Shown here in pieces: positions 41,577-55,000 of a stretch of 64,000 nucleotides of DNA; position 1 is the first letter of the stretch; every line of letters begins with the position of its first letter. The stretch is from NCBI GenBank assembly GCA_017311315.1, contig CM029650.1, positions 13,517,749 to 13,581,748 on the forward strand. Direction: 5' to 3'. Origin of the DNA: Dendrocalamus latiflorus (Eukaryota > Streptophyta > Magnoliopsida > Poales > Poaceae). Made by a program: the position numbers and the translations under genes. Below the pieces are notes generated by a model, which saw only the letters and a list, made by a program, of their open reading frames with translations, ran no database searches and was not told where the DNA came from.

Positions 41577-43821
41577 TGTAACACCCCAGCCAATCAATGA
41601 CCTGGAATGCACCCAAACTAATAACATAGCAATGAAAACTAACATTCATCTTACAAAAATTCGGCAGAACCTCCTTTGTTTATTGTCTAAATCAGAGGTT
41701 CCAACAATCATGATCAAATGATATGAATAACAATAAGCAATATAATCAATTCTAAACAAAACTGGGTTATGTTTACCATCGCACTCATAACCACAAAGCT
41801 TAAATAAAGAACGGAAGTAATGTAAAAGAGTTCTAATCCTTTATTACATCTTAAACATGATGATCTTTAGTCAACTACCACTTAAGTTATTCAGAAAATA
41901 ATGTTTAATGTTCTTTCTTTCTCCCAAGGTGAACAGACCGTGCAAGTGCAACAAAACTAATCCTTCTTTATCCCCATGCATGCCGATCCCATGTAGGTAC
42001 CTAAAACAAACAGCAACCACAATAACAACAACAACAAGAGTGAGTCCAACGACTCAGCAAATATAAATAGTGGCAACAAGAATAAAAGTGAACATCATTT
42101 CTCAAGTTCATCCATCAATCATATAAATAAACCATGCTATGCAATATGATCAAAAATCTCTTTTTCTCTTCTCTTTCGCATTTTACCGTTAATGCGGAGT
42201 GTGCATCCGTCAATGCCCACCCATGCCTGTACCATCTGGTACAGGGACCAATTGCCCATACTCCTCAAGTATGGGGACCTTTAGCCCGTCATGACATCAA
42301 CATGACGGGACCTCGACGCTTGGTCATCTCGTGACCAAGACTTCAATAAATCAGCATGATGCACAAACGTGAATATCTCAATAAATAAACTTGCATTCAC
42401 GATAGCTATGCACCAGAAATTCTCACATTCATTTGCAATCGACGATAAACAGTATCAACATATCATTAACATAATCAAGATCACATATTCTCATAATATA
42501 GATCAAAACATCTACAAACCAACAATCATCCACAATTCACACTATGAAGTTTAGACCATCATTATACTTGCCTTAACCACGAGAAAACGGGGGATGAGCA
42601 GAAGGTGCGGCCCCTGGAATCCGTCCTCCTCCTGAATAATAATTATAATTATTGCTAAGACAACAGTAGCGAGTCTTTAGATTAAATAAAAACAACCCCA
42701 AACTAACCCAACATGTTTAGCTTGATTCAAAACCCCAAATCCTTTCGGCCATCCTGTCCCCCTCTACGGACAGTCAACTTCAAAAATTCATATCTATTGG
42801 TACGGAAATCTAAATAGGGCGTTCTTAGACTTTCTGGAAAGATAATTAAATTATATAACTAAACCTAGTTGGTGAGCCTCCCTGATTCGGCCATCTTCTA
42901 CCCGCACCATCCAATTTTCTAAAACATCAGTTTCATAACGGGTTCTCTGGACAGCGCACTAAAATTGTCATAACTTTCACCCCGAGAGTTGGAATCAGGA
43001 TTTCTTGACCTTTTTGGAAATATAAGGAAATTATCTGAAACTTGCATAATATGAAGATCCTTTAATTCCTCCATTTCCTAATCACCCCAACCAATCTACC
43101 GAAACCTGACAGGAATTCCCCCGATCTGCAGGACAGTCCTACTAGAAAAATCATAACTTTCGCTACAAAGGTCTGAATGACGCATTCTAGCACTTCATTG
43201 AAAGATAATTACGTCCTCTACAACTATGTAGGAAATCGCCAGAGCTGAATCCCCACGGATCTACGTCACAAAGACCGTCTAACAGAGACTGTCCTGAGCA
43301 GAACCGAAAACCGACAATGCTAAACAATTAAATATGCAGCTAGCGGGGAGAATTAGGAGTAATTACTCTTAACGAATCGCTGAAGAACACGGAGAACTCC
43401 ACACGATCTCTGCCTCCCTTCCTTTTCCCGTCCTATCCTCCACCTTCCGGATCCAAAACACTTCCCGGCGAACGATCGCTCTCCTCCCCTCGATCCGCAA
43501 CAACCGGGATTCCTTCACCAATCGCAGGGGGCGTCCATGGAGGTGAAGGTAACGCTGCTGGCCAAAGGAGGCGCAAGGAGGAAGAGGGAGGTGTGGCTCT
43601 AGGGGTGGAAGGGGCGGTTGGGGAGAGGGGCGGCTAGGGTTTGGGGGTGGGGCGCCTCCCCCCCTTTTCCCTTGGCCGGCCACCTCCTGGGCCTCGGCCC
43701 AAGCCCAGGTTGCCTCTGTTTTGCAGAATTCCCCCCTAAAATCACTATTAAATCCTTTTCTAATTTTCCCCCTTTTCCCTGATTAATCTATTATTTGACA
43801 AACCTCTCCTGGGATATTACA
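41577..43821 (-). repeat. Chromovirus LTR1 (leftmost, 3' LTR)
   Basis: 2245 bp, TGTAACACCCC...GGGATATTACA. The AAC microsatellite (42021-42037) has only about 5 units and contains an AAT interruption. It differs from LTR2 and LTR3 in its first 450 bp (for example GGAATGCACCC against GAAATGCTACC). The ORF at 43369-43683 is Pro/Arg-rich LTR sequence, not a gene. Confidence 0.95.
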
Positions 43822-43836
43822 TTCTACCCCCCTTAA
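43822..43836 (-). promoter_or_regulatory. Chromovirus left copy: polypurine tract
   Basis: TTCTACCCCCCTTAA on the plus strand gives TTAAGGGGGGTAGAA on the minus strand, directly upstream of the 3' LTR; the same tract follows LTR2 at 52019-52033. LTR3 is followed by host sequence instead, which confirms the orientation. Confidence 0.9.
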
Positions 43837-43898
43837 ACAGAATTCGACCCCGAATTCTAACCGTACACTCACAATGCTATAATTACAATTAGACTTAA

Positions 43899-46800
43899 TC
43901 ATAAACACATACCTGATGTGAATAACTCTGGATATTGTTCACGCATGCGAGATTCCAATTCCCATGTAGCCTCCCTCTCGGTCTACTGCGACCAGAGCAC
44001 CTTGACATAATGCAAAGTTTTATTCCTCAATACCTTCTCTGACCTTTCCAGAATTCGCACTAGCTTGGACTCAAAGGACAGATCGTGTTCAATTATTAAT
44101 GGCTCCAGAGTAATATGAAGCTCCGGATCTCTCAGGTTTTTCCTCAACATGGACACGTGAAACACGTTATGCACCCCGCGCATAGACTCGGGAAGATCCA
44201 AACGGTATGCCAACTTTCCGATTCGAGCTAGGATCGTGAAAGGCCCAACATACCTCGGACTAAGCTTCCCTTTGGTACCGAACCTCACCACGCCCTTGGT
44301 GGGAGATACTCTCAAGAGCACCTGATCCCCCACTTCAAATTCCAGATCCCTCCTTCTCACATCAGCATAACTTTTCTGCCTGCTCTGGGCGGCCAACAAA
44401 TTCTGCCTCACCAAGGCCACTCTTTCAACTGTCTTCTGGACCCAATCCGGACCCAAAACTGCCTTCTCGCCCACCGCTTCCCAGCAAAGGGGCGACCTGC
44501 ATTTTCGGCCGTTTAATACTTCAAATGGTGCAGCCTTGATACTTGAATGATAGCTGTTATTATAAGCAAATTCCACTAAAGGCAGCTGATCTTCCCAACT
44601 ACCCTTCCAAGACAACACACAGGACCTTAACATATCCTCCAGGGTCTAAATGGTGCGCTCCAACTGTCCATCTGTCTGTGGATGAAATGTCGTACTCAGG
44701 CGGAGCTGGGTGCCCATTGCACTCTGCAAACTCTCCCAAAACTTGGAGACAAACTTGGCATCTCTATCAGAAACTATGGTCTTTGGCACACCATGAAGTC
44801 TCACAATCTCTCGCACATAAATAGGAGCCAAATCGCTTGCTGAGCTGGTCGTGCGAATGGGAATGAAATGCGCTGACTTGCTGAATCGATCCACTATCAC
44901 CCAAACTGCATCCTTGCCTCGCGGCGACCGGGACAACGCAATCACAAAATCCATAGAAATATCATCCCAAGGCCATTGAGGGATCTCTAATGGCTGCAAC
45001 AACCCTGCTGGTCTTTTATGTTCTGCCTTTACTTGCTGACAGATATCACAAGAGGCCACATAATTAGCTATATCCACTTTCATTCTTTTCCACTAGAAAT
45101 TCTGCTTCAAATCATGATACATCTTTGTTTCCCCTAGTGAACAGTATATGGGGTGCGATGTGCTTCTTTCAAAATATCACACTTAACCTCCGCTTTCTGT
45201 GGCACACAGAGGCGTCCCTTAAAACGCAATGCACCAGACTCATCCAAACTAAAATCCCCTTCTTTGCCCATCTCTATACGCTTCCTGACCCTCTGCAGTA
45301 ACTGATCATGCTGTTGTGCTTCCCGCACACGCTCTGGAATGGCTGACTCTAAGATCAACTGTGTCTCTGCCCGTGCCGTGCCCGCATAGCAATAAGATAT
45401 CCCCATACGGTCGAAGTCAGCAATAAGACAATCCAGAGTAGCAGGCGTCGCCTTGCGACTAAGAGCATCAGCCACCACATTGGCCTTACCCGGGTGATAC
45501 TGAATGGTGAGATCGTAATCCTTAATCAACTCCAACCATCTGCGTTGCCTCAAATTCAGATCTTTCTGGGTAAAAATGTACTTAAGACTCTTGTGATCGG
45601 TGAACACATCACACGACTCACCATATAGGTAGTGCCTCCAAAGTTTCAACGCAAACACAATGGCGGCCAACTTTAGATCATGGGTTGGATAATTCTGCTC
45701 ATGTTTCTTCAGTTGCCTCGATGCATAAGCTATAACCTTACCATCCTGCATGAGAACACATCCCAGTCCAACTCGTGAAGCATCGGAGAAAACCGTGAAA
45801 TGCTTCCTTGGTTCCGGAACAGTGAGAACAGGAGCGGTCACCAGCTTTTCCTTCAAAATCTGAAAACTGCGCTCACAATCATCATCCCACTGGAACCTCA
45901 CATCCTTCTGTGTGAGCCTTGATAAAGGCTTGGCAATGATGGAGAAATCTTGTACAAATCACCGATAGTAACCTGCCATTCCAAGGAAGCTTCTCACCTC
46001 TTTGACATTGGTCGGTCTTTCCCATTCTACCACTGTGGAAACTTTACTTGGATCAACTGATATCCCCTTATCACTGATAATATGCCCCAAGAATCCCACT
46101 TGAGACACCCAGAACTCACATTTTTTAAACTTAGCAAAGAACTTATGTTCCCTTAATGTTTCCAATACAAGCCTCAGATGTCGATCATGATCCGCTACAG
46201 TCTTTGAGTAAATCAGAATATCATCAATAAAGACTACTACGAAGACATCCAGATACTCATGTAACATCCTGTTCCTGGTCTCCATGAAAGCAGCAGGGGC
46301 GTTCTGATGAGGACATCACTCCTTCGGATGCAACCGCTGATCCTCCAACCGTTATGCAAGGTCCAATGACCCGAGCTCGCATGCGACAATTAAATCTAGA
46401 GGTGAGCTCGTTCTTAAGCGATCATTTTCATAGTTTTGAGAATAGATTGCTACCTAATGATGTTATCTTGCTTAGGAACATTGGAGAGGGTCATGAAGTA
46501 CATGGAGAGAGGTGTGGAGGCGGAGAAGACCAGCAAGGACGTCCAAGTCAAGCCGGAGGCCCAGTCCAACTCGAGTTCGAGTCTGCCTCGGCCTTCAGGA
46601 CCAGCCTGCAGTAAAACGGACGCCCAGGACGCATACGGACTCCGTTTTCGATGACCCACATATGCATGGAAAGATAATTTCATAGGCTAACCAATGGATT
46701 TGGTTTGAGGTCCAAATTCCACCGAAGTCAACGGGAATCGTCGAAACAAGTCAACATCCAGAATCTGCCAGGGTGTTGCGTCACCGTCTTTTGGTCCGTT

Positions 46801-49588
46801 GGGCCGTGTATCGTCTTAGAGCCCGTAAGGGGGCGCATCCAGGGGGTGTGACGACCCTTAGACCTTATATCCAGCCGCCACCCCCACCATTAGGGTTTGG
46901 GTTTTGCTTGAGATCAATCTGTCATTGAACAACCGCCGTTTTCGGTCGTGAAACCCCACTTTCGTGATCTTAATCATACATCTGCAGATTGTCACTTCTT
47001 TGAGCTGCGTTCTTTCGAGTTCTTGCTTGTGTTCTTCGTTTCGCAAGCAGGGATTAGCCTTCTTGGCGAGGTTAACCGGATTAGTGACACGGTTGATAAC
47101 CAGAGGAGTCGTGGTGCTAAGGTTACAGGGTTCGGGTCTGTTGGATCTGAAGCCGGATCGGTGTGTCGCGTTCCACCAAAATGAGAGTTATCATCACCAG
47201 ACGGAAGATCGGGAACCCCGTCCCCTTCACGTTCGTTAGTCCAAAAGACAAAACTTTAAATTCAAAATGCCCATACCTTGTGGAGAATGCCGTCTTTTCA
47301 ATATCCTCCTCTCGGACATGAATCTGATTGTATCCCGACTGGAGATCAATCTTTGAGAATACCTTAGCCCCTCTCAACTGATCAAACAAATCTTCAATGC
47401 GGGGTAAAGGATACTTGTTCTTGATGGTCAGCTGGTTGAGGGCACGGTAATCAATGCACATGCGCCAACTTCCATCCTTCTTCTTAGTAAATAACACAGA
47501 AGCTCCCCACGGGGACACACTAGGTCGAATAAGGTCTTTCACTCTCAGATCATCTAATTGCTTCTTTAGTTCTTCCTGAAAAGGACGAGCCAAATGGTAC
47601 GGGGTCATAGAAACCGGTCGTGCACCTGGCACTAAATCAATCCTGAACTCCACTGGACGCGGTGGAGGCATCCCTGGCAACTCTGCTGGAAATACATCCA
47701 AGAATTCCCGAACCACTGGAATACTTTCTGCAACCAAAGAGGAATTCGACTTTTCCACTAGAGACAATAGAAATCCACTCTTTGCTGCTCTACTACCAGG
47801 ATACAAACTAGCCAGCACACTAGGTGAAAAAGAGGGGGCACTACCCTGGAAAACTATTTCTTGGCCCGACGGCGCTTGCAGAGTTACTGTCTTCCAAAAA
47901 CATGATATGACAGTACGGTAACTATGCAACCAATCCATCCCCAAAATAACATCAAACGGCTCCATCCTCATAACCATCAAATTAGCAATAAAGTTCTCCC
48001 CATCTATAGTGAGCACACAACCCGGACAGACTGTGGAACTGGAAAGACTTCCCCCAGTCGAATTAACTAGAACAGACTGAGCTATTTGCTGCATACTCAA
48101 ATTTGCCCGGCTAGCAAACTCTAAAGATGTAAAGGAAAAAGTAGCCCCAGAGTCAAATAAAACAAATGCCTCCACTGAATCCACCGAAAGCGTACCTGTC
48201 ACCACGTCAGGACGACCCACCGACTCAGCAGTCAGCATGGCGTAGGAGACTGAGGCTGGGGCGGCTGGTGTCCCCACACCTGGGTATGGCGGTGCCGCCG
48301 CTGCAGGAGGAGCTGAAGGCGCCACAGCTGGAAACAAGGCCGCGGGGGAAGGCGGCCAAAAGTACCCTGGTGGCATCACTCCAGGAGAAGGGTAGTGAGG
48401 CTGAGGCGGCACCCAAGGCTGAGTAGGAGCGGCTGCTAGCATCTGCACTGACCCTCGAGAAGAAACCGCTGGCGCTGAAGCTGATGCATGCACTGGTTCC
48501 CATTTAATGACGCTGGCGGGGTTCCGCTTACAAACCAATGCCTTGTGGCCCTCCTGACCACAATGGCGACAAGCTCCACTCCAAGAACACTCTGAAGCAC
48601 GATGACCATCCCCACACTTGAAGCATTTCATTCCCTGTCCTGGGGCTGGACGCATCATAGGAGCATTTGCTGAAGATCGAAAGGTAGATGGTGCCTGGGG
48701 CTTGGTGAACTTGGACTTGAATGAATTTTGTGGGCCCTTGAACCTCTTGGGAACTGGCTTCAGCGATGACCCACTACCTCCTCCAAAACTCTTCTTCTGA
48801 CTGCCCTCCGAACCCTCAGAAGCCACAGTACCTCCTGCACCCTGCAATCCTTCCCCAAGCTGCATCTCTAGCTCCATGCCCCTAGCTTGCTCCACCAAGG
48901 AGGCAAAATCACGAAGCTCCAAGGCCCCCAACACCTGGCGAAACTCCTGCCTGAGCCCTCTGCGAAATCTCTTGGCCTTCTCCATCTCATTGGTAGCCAC
49001 AAATGGCACAAAGCGGATTAAGTTATTAAAACCCACTTCATACTCTGACACTGACATCTTACCCTGCTTATAACTGTTCAATGATACTTCCATCCTCTCC
49101 ACAAATGAGGCAGGATAAAACCTCCTCCTAAACTGCTCCACAAACAGCTCCCAAGTTGCTGGTCCCTGGGCAGCGGCTCTGGCTGACAGGACTCCTTCCC
49201 ACCAGAGATATGCTTGCCCCTTGAGCTGAAAGGCCACATATTGAACTCGCTGCTCTGATGTCAGTCCCAGCACTCCCAAATGCCTCTATATGTGCCGCAG
49301 CCAGTTAGCAGCATCAGCTGGCGTGCCCAAACCATCGAAGGTGTCCAACCTCAAAGCATTCCACTGGTGCAGTCCCATAACACCCATTGCAGGTACTGTC
49401 GTAGGTACCATCACGGGTGCGGCAATAGGTGCATCTGGTGGAGTCTGGTTCCCTGGAACCGCTGAAGCAACCTCTTCCTCTGACCCCACAGAACTGGCCT
49501 CTCCAGCTACAGAGTTCTGAACTTCAGGCGGGGGCACAGCCTGGCCTCGTCCGGCACCCTGCCGACCACGGCCTCTACCCCTTGCCAT
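43899..49588 (-). pseudogene. Chromovirus left copy: gag-pol, multiply disrupted
   Basis: Minus strand from ATG at 49588 (MARGRGRGRQGAG). Gag: the capsid domain (WEGVLSARAAAQGPATWELFVEQFRRRFYP region), then zinc knuckles CFKCGDGHRASEC (CX2CX3HX4C, one residue short) and CRHCGQEGHKALVC. Protease DSGAT is near 48141-48154. RT begins (KKKDGSWRMCIDYRALN) and is split by a solo LTR at 46305-47229, then resumes with FIDDILIYS. RNase H (FTVFSDAS, DALSRK), the zinc-binding integrase domain (CDICQQ) and its core (MDFVIAL, SDRDAKF, a Glu in HPQTDGQLERT) follow, and a chromodomain (KVLWSQ...EATWELESRMREQYPELF) ends at TGA 43899-43901. In-frame stops: TAG 49286-49288, TGA about 45959, stops near 45133 and 45090, TAG about 44646 and TAG 43983-43985. 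Not functional. Confidence 0.93.
46305..47229 (+). repeat. Solo LTR (925 bp) inside RT of the left chromovirus copy
   Basis: It starts TGATGAGGACATC and ends CCCCTTCA, with a 5-bp target duplication CGTTC (46300-46304 and 47230-47234) that restores the RT frame when removed. Its first 300 bp read as a polyprotein tail on the plus strand (EDITPSDA..., GPMTRARMRQLNLEVSSFL, FENRLLPND), so its parent family must have a pol frame running into the 3' LTR. That is known for CRM-type centromeric chromoviruses; the assignment is inference. Confidence 0.85.
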
Positions 49589-49742
49589 CACTATAACACA
49601 AACAAATGCAAAGCCAAACATTAAGTACTGAGTCAATTATGATAATCGACAGAAACATATTGATGCAATGCAAACCCCATTCCCACCTACGGTGCTTAGT
49701 GTGTCAAATTTAATATTCCATTAACCACGGACCTACAGCCCG

Positions 49743-49755
49743 CTCTGATACCAAC
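49743..49755 (-). promoter_or_regulatory. Chromovirus left copy: primer-binding site
   Basis: CTCTGATACCAAC on the plus strand is the complement of GTTGGTATCAGAG, the tRNA-Met primer site, adjoining LTR2. It is identical beside LTR3 (57940-57952). Confidence 0.93.
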
Positions 49756-50197
49756 TGTAACACCCCAGCCAATCAATGACCTGAAATGCTACCAAACTAA
49801 TAACATAGCAATGAAAACTAACATTCATCTTACAAAAATTCGGCAGAACCTCCTTTGTTTATTGTCTAAATTAGAGGTTCCAACAATCATGATCAAATGA
49901 TATGAATAACAATAAGCAATATAATCAATTCTAAACAAAACTGGGTTATGTTTACCATCGCACTCATAACCACAAAGCTTAAATAAAGAACGGAAGTAAT
50001 GTAAAAGAGTTCTAATCCTTTATTACATCTTAAACATGATGATCTTTAGTCAACTACCACTTAAGTTATTCAGCAAATAATGTTTAATGTTCTTTCTTTC
50101 TCCCAAGGTGAACAGACCGTGCAAGTGCAACAAAACTAATCCTTCTTTATCCCCATGCATGCCGATCCCATGTAGGTACCTAAAACAAATAGCAACC

Positions 50198-50234
<37 letters not shown>

Positions 50235-52018
50235 GAGTGAGTCCAACGACTCAGCAAATATAAATAGTGGCAACAAGAATAAAAGTGAACATCATTTCTC
50301 AAGTTCATCCATCAATCATATAAATAAACCATGCTATGCAATATGATCAAAAATCTCTTTTTCTCTTCTCTTTCGCATTTTACCGTTAATGCGGAGTGTG
50401 CATCCGTCAATGCCCACCCATGCCTGTACCATCTGGTACAGGGACCAATTGCCCATACTCCTCAAGTATGGGGACCTTTAGCCCGTCATGACATCAACAT
50501 GACGGGACCTCGACGCTTGGTCATCTCGTGACCAAGACTTCAATAAATCAGCATGATGCACAAACGTGAATATCTCAATAAATAAACTTGCATTCACGAT
50601 AGCTATGCACCAGAAATTCTCACATTCATTTGCAATCGACGATAAACAGTATCAACATATCATTAACATAATCAAGATCACATATTCTCATAATATAGAT
50701 CAAAACATCTACAAACCAACAATCATCCACAATTCACACTATGAAGTTTAGACCATCATTATACTTGCCTTAACCACGAGAAAACGGGGGATGAGCAGAA
50801 GGTGCGGCCCCTGGAATCCGTCCTCCTCCTGAATAATAATTATAATTATTGCTAAGACAACAGTAGCGAGTCTTTAGATTAAATAAAAACAACCCCAAAC
50901 TAACCCAACATGTTTAGCTTGATTCAAAACCCCAAATCCTTTCGGCCATCCTGTCCCCCTCTACGGACAGTCAACTTCAAAAATTCATATCTATTGGTAC
51001 GGAAATCTAAATAGGGCGTTCTTAGACTTTCTGGAAAGATAATTAAATTATATAACTAAACCTAGTTGGTGAGCCTCCCTGATTCGGCCATCTTCTACCC
51101 GCACCATCCAATTTTCTAAAACATCAGTTTCATAACGGGTTCTCTGGACAGCGCACTAAAATTGTCATAACTTTCACCCCGAGAGTTGGAATCAGGATTT
51201 CTTGACCTTTTTGGAAATATAAGGAAATTATCTGAAACTTGCATAATATGAAGATCCTTTAATTCCTCCATTTCCTAATCACCCCAACCAATCTACCGAA
51301 ACCTGACAGGAATTCCCCCGATCTGCAGGACAGTCCTACTAGAAAAATCATAACTTTCGCTACAAAGGTCTGAATGACGCATTCTAGCACTTCATTGAAA
51401 GATAATTACGTCCTCTACAACTATGTAGGAGAACGCCAGAGCTGAATCCCCACGGATCTACGTCACAAAGACCGTCTAACAGAGACTGTCCTGAGCAGAA
51501 CCGAAAACCGACAATGCTAAACAATTAAATATGCAGCTAGCGGGGAGAATTAGGAGTAATTACTCTTAACGAATCGCTGAAGAACACGGAGAACTCCACA
51601 CGATCTCTGCCTCCCTTCCTTTTCCCGTCCTATCCTCCACCTTCCGGATCCAAAACACTTCCCGGCGAACGATCGCTCTCCTCCCCTCGATCCGCAACAA
51701 CCGGGATTCCTTCACCAATCGCAGGGGGCGTCCATGGAGGTGAAGGTAACGCTGCTGGCCAAAGGAGGCGCAAGGAGGAAGAGGGAGGTGTGGCTCTAGG
51801 GGTGGAAGGGGCGGTTGGGGAGAGGGGCGGCTAGGGTTTGGGGGTGGGGCGCCTCCCCCCCTTTTCCCTTGGCCGGCCACCTCCTGGGCCTCGGCCCAAG
51901 CCCAGGTTGCCTCTGTTTTGCAGAATTCCCCCCTAAAATCACTATTAAATCCTTTTCTAATTTTCCCCCTTTTCCCTGATTAATCTATTATTTGACAAAC
52001 CTCTCCTGGGATATTACA
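49756..52018 (-). repeat. Chromovirus LTR2 (middle, shared, hybrid)
   Basis: 2263 bp. In its left part (to the microsatellite) it carries the LTR3 variants; from 50333 on it carries the LTR1 variants at about 25 positions, with a small exception near 51428-51434. The (AAC)11 tract is at 50200-50234. It serves as the 5' LTR of the left copy and the 3' LTR of the right copy. Confidence 0.95.
50200..50234. repeat. (AAC)n microsatellite in LTR2
   Basis: About 11 units. The corresponding tract has about 5 units in LTR1 (42021-42037) and about 15 in LTR3 (58397-58443). It accounts for the whole 18-bp length difference between LTR1 and LTR2. Confidence 0.95.
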
Positions 52019-52095
52019 TTCTACCCCCCTTAAACAGAATTCGACCCCGAATTCTAACCGTACACTCACAATGCTATAATTACAATTAGACTTAA

Positions 52096-55000
52096 TCATA
52101 AACACATACCTGATGTGAATAACTCTGGATATTGTTCACGCATGCGAGATTCCAATTCCCATGTAGCCTCCCTCTCGGTCTACTGCGACCAGAGCACCTT
52201 GACATAATGCAAAGTTTTATTCCTCAATACCTTCTCTGACCTTTCCAGAATTCGCACTAGCTTGGACTCAAAGGACAGATCGTGTTCAATTATTAATGGC
52301 TCCAGAGTAATATGAAGCTCCGGATCTCTCAGGTTTTTCCTCAACATGGACACGTGAAACACGTTATGCACCCCGCGCATAGACTCGGGAAGATCCAAAC
52401 GGTATGCCAACTTTCCGATTCGAGCTAGGATCGTGAAAGGCCCAACATACCTCGGACTAAGCTTCCCTTTGGTACCGAACCTCACCACGCCCTTGGTGGG
52501 AGATACTCTCAAGAGCACCTGATCCCCCACTTCAAATTCCAGATCCCTCCTTCTCACATCAGCATAACTTTTCTGCCTGCTCTGGGCGGCCAACAAATTC
52601 TGCCTCACCAAGGCCACTCTTTCAACTGTCTTCTGGACCCAATCCGGACCCAAAACTGCCTTCTCGCCCACCGCTTCCCAGCAAAGGGGCGACCTGCATT
52701 TTCGGCCGTTTAATACTTCAAATGGTGCAGCCTTGATACTTGAATGATAGCTGTTATTATAAGCAAATTCCACTAAAGGCAGCTGATCTTCCCAACTACC
52801 CTTCCAAGACAACACACAGGACCTTAACATATCCTCCAGGGTCTAAATGGTGCGCTCCAACTGTCCATCTGTCTGTGGATGAAATGTCGTACTCAGGCGG
52901 AGCTGGGTGCCCATTGCACTCTGCAAACTCTCCCAAAACTTGGAGACAAACTTGGCATCTCTATCAGAAACTATGGTCTTTGGCACACCATGAAGTCTCA
53001 CAATCTCTCGCACATAAATAGGAGCCAAATCGCTTGCTGAGCTGGTCGTGCGAATGGGAATGAAATGCGCTGACTTGCTGAATCGATCCACTATCACCCA
53101 AACTGCATCCTTGCCTCGCGGCGACCGGGACAACGCAATCACAAAATCCATAGAAATATCATCCCAAGGCCATTGAGGGATCTCTAATGGCTGCAACAAC
53201 CCTGCTGGTCTTTTATGTTCTGCCTTTACTTGCTGACAGATATCACAAGAGGCCACATAATTAGCTATATCCACTTTCATTCTTTTCCACTAGAAATTCT
53301 GCTTCAAATCATGATACATCTTTGTTTCCCCTAGTGAACAGTATATGGGGTGCGATGTGCTTCTTTCAAAATATCACACTTAACCTCCGCTTTCTGTGGC
53401 ACACAGAGGCGTCCCTTAAAACGCAATGCACCAGACTCATCCAAACTAAAATCCCCTTCTTTGCCCATCTCTATACGCTTCCTGACCCTCTGCAGTAACT
53501 GATCATGCTGTTGTGCTTCCCGCACACGCTCTGGAATGGCTGACTCTAAGATCAACTGTGTCTCTGCCCGTGCCGTGCCCGCATAGCAATAAGATATCCC
53601 CATACGGTCGAAGTCAGCAATAAGACAATCCAGAGTAGCAGGCGTCGCCTTGCGACTAAGAGCATCAGCCACCACATTGGCCTTACCCGGGTGATACTGA
53701 ATGGTGAGATCGTAATCCTTAATCAACTCCAACCATCTGCGTTGCCTCAAATTCAGATCTTTCTGGGTAAAAATGTACTTAAGACTCTTGTGATCGGTGA
53801 ACACATCACACGACTCACCATATAGGTAGTGCCTCCAAAGTTTCAACGCAAACACAATGGCGGCCAACTTTAGATCATGGGTTGGATAATTCTGCTCATG
53901 TTTCTTCAGTTGCCTCGATGCATAAGCTATAACCTTACCATCCTGCATGAGAACACATCCCAGTCCAACTCGTGAAGCATCGGAGAAAACCGTGAAATGC
54001 TTCCTTGGTTCCGGAACAGTGAGAACAGGAGCGGTCACCAGCTTTTCCTTCAAAATCTGAAAACTGCGCTCACAATCATCATCCCACTGGAACCTCACAT
54101 CCTTCTGTGTGAGCCTTGATAAAGGCTTGGCAATGATGGAGAAATCTTGTACAAATCACCGATAGTAACCTGCCATTCCAAGGAAGCTTCTCACCTCTTT
54201 GACATTGGTCGGTCTTTCCCATTCTACCACTGTGGAAACTTTACTTGGATCAACTGATATCCCCTTATCACTGATAATATGCCCCAAGAATCCCACTTGA
54301 GACACCCAGAACTCACATTTTTTAAACTTAGCAAAGAACTTATGTTCCCTTAATGTTTCCAATACAAGCCTCAGATGTCGATCATGATCCGCTACAGTCT
54401 TTGAGTAAATCAGAATATCATCAATAAAGACTACTACGAAGACATCCAGATACTCATGTAACATCCTGTTCCTGGTCTCCATGAAAGCAGCAGGGGCGTT
54501 CTGATGAGGACATCACTCCTTCGGATGCAACCGCTGATCCTCCAACCGTTATGCAAGGTCCAATGACCCGAGCTCGCATGCGACAATTAAATCTAGAGGT
54601 GAGCTCGTTCTTAAGCGATCATTTTCATAGTTTTGAGAATAGATTGCTACCTAATGATGTTATCTTGCTTAGGAACATTGGAGAGGGTCATGAAGTACAT
54701 GGAGAGAGGTGTGGAGGCGGAGAAGACCAGCAAGGACGTCCAAGTCAAGCCGGAGGCCCAGTCCAACTCGAGTTCGAGTCTGCCTCGGCCTTCAGGACCA
54801 GCCTGCAGTAAAACGGACGCCCAGGACGCATACGGACTCCATTTTCGATGACCCACATATGCATGGAAAGATAATTTCATAGGCTAACCAATGGATTTGG
54901 TTTGAGGTCCAAATTCCACCGAAGTCAACGGGAATCGTCGAAACAAGTCAACATCCAGAATCTGCCAGGGTGTTGCGTCACCGTCTTTTGGTCCGTTGGG

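Noticed and set aside
43369..43683. A 104-codon Pro-rich ORF, repeated near 51566 and 59775.
   Set aside because: It is present in all three chromovirus LTRs, is disrupted in length in LTR3, and has no homology that I recognise; it is most likely GC-rich LTR leader sequence.
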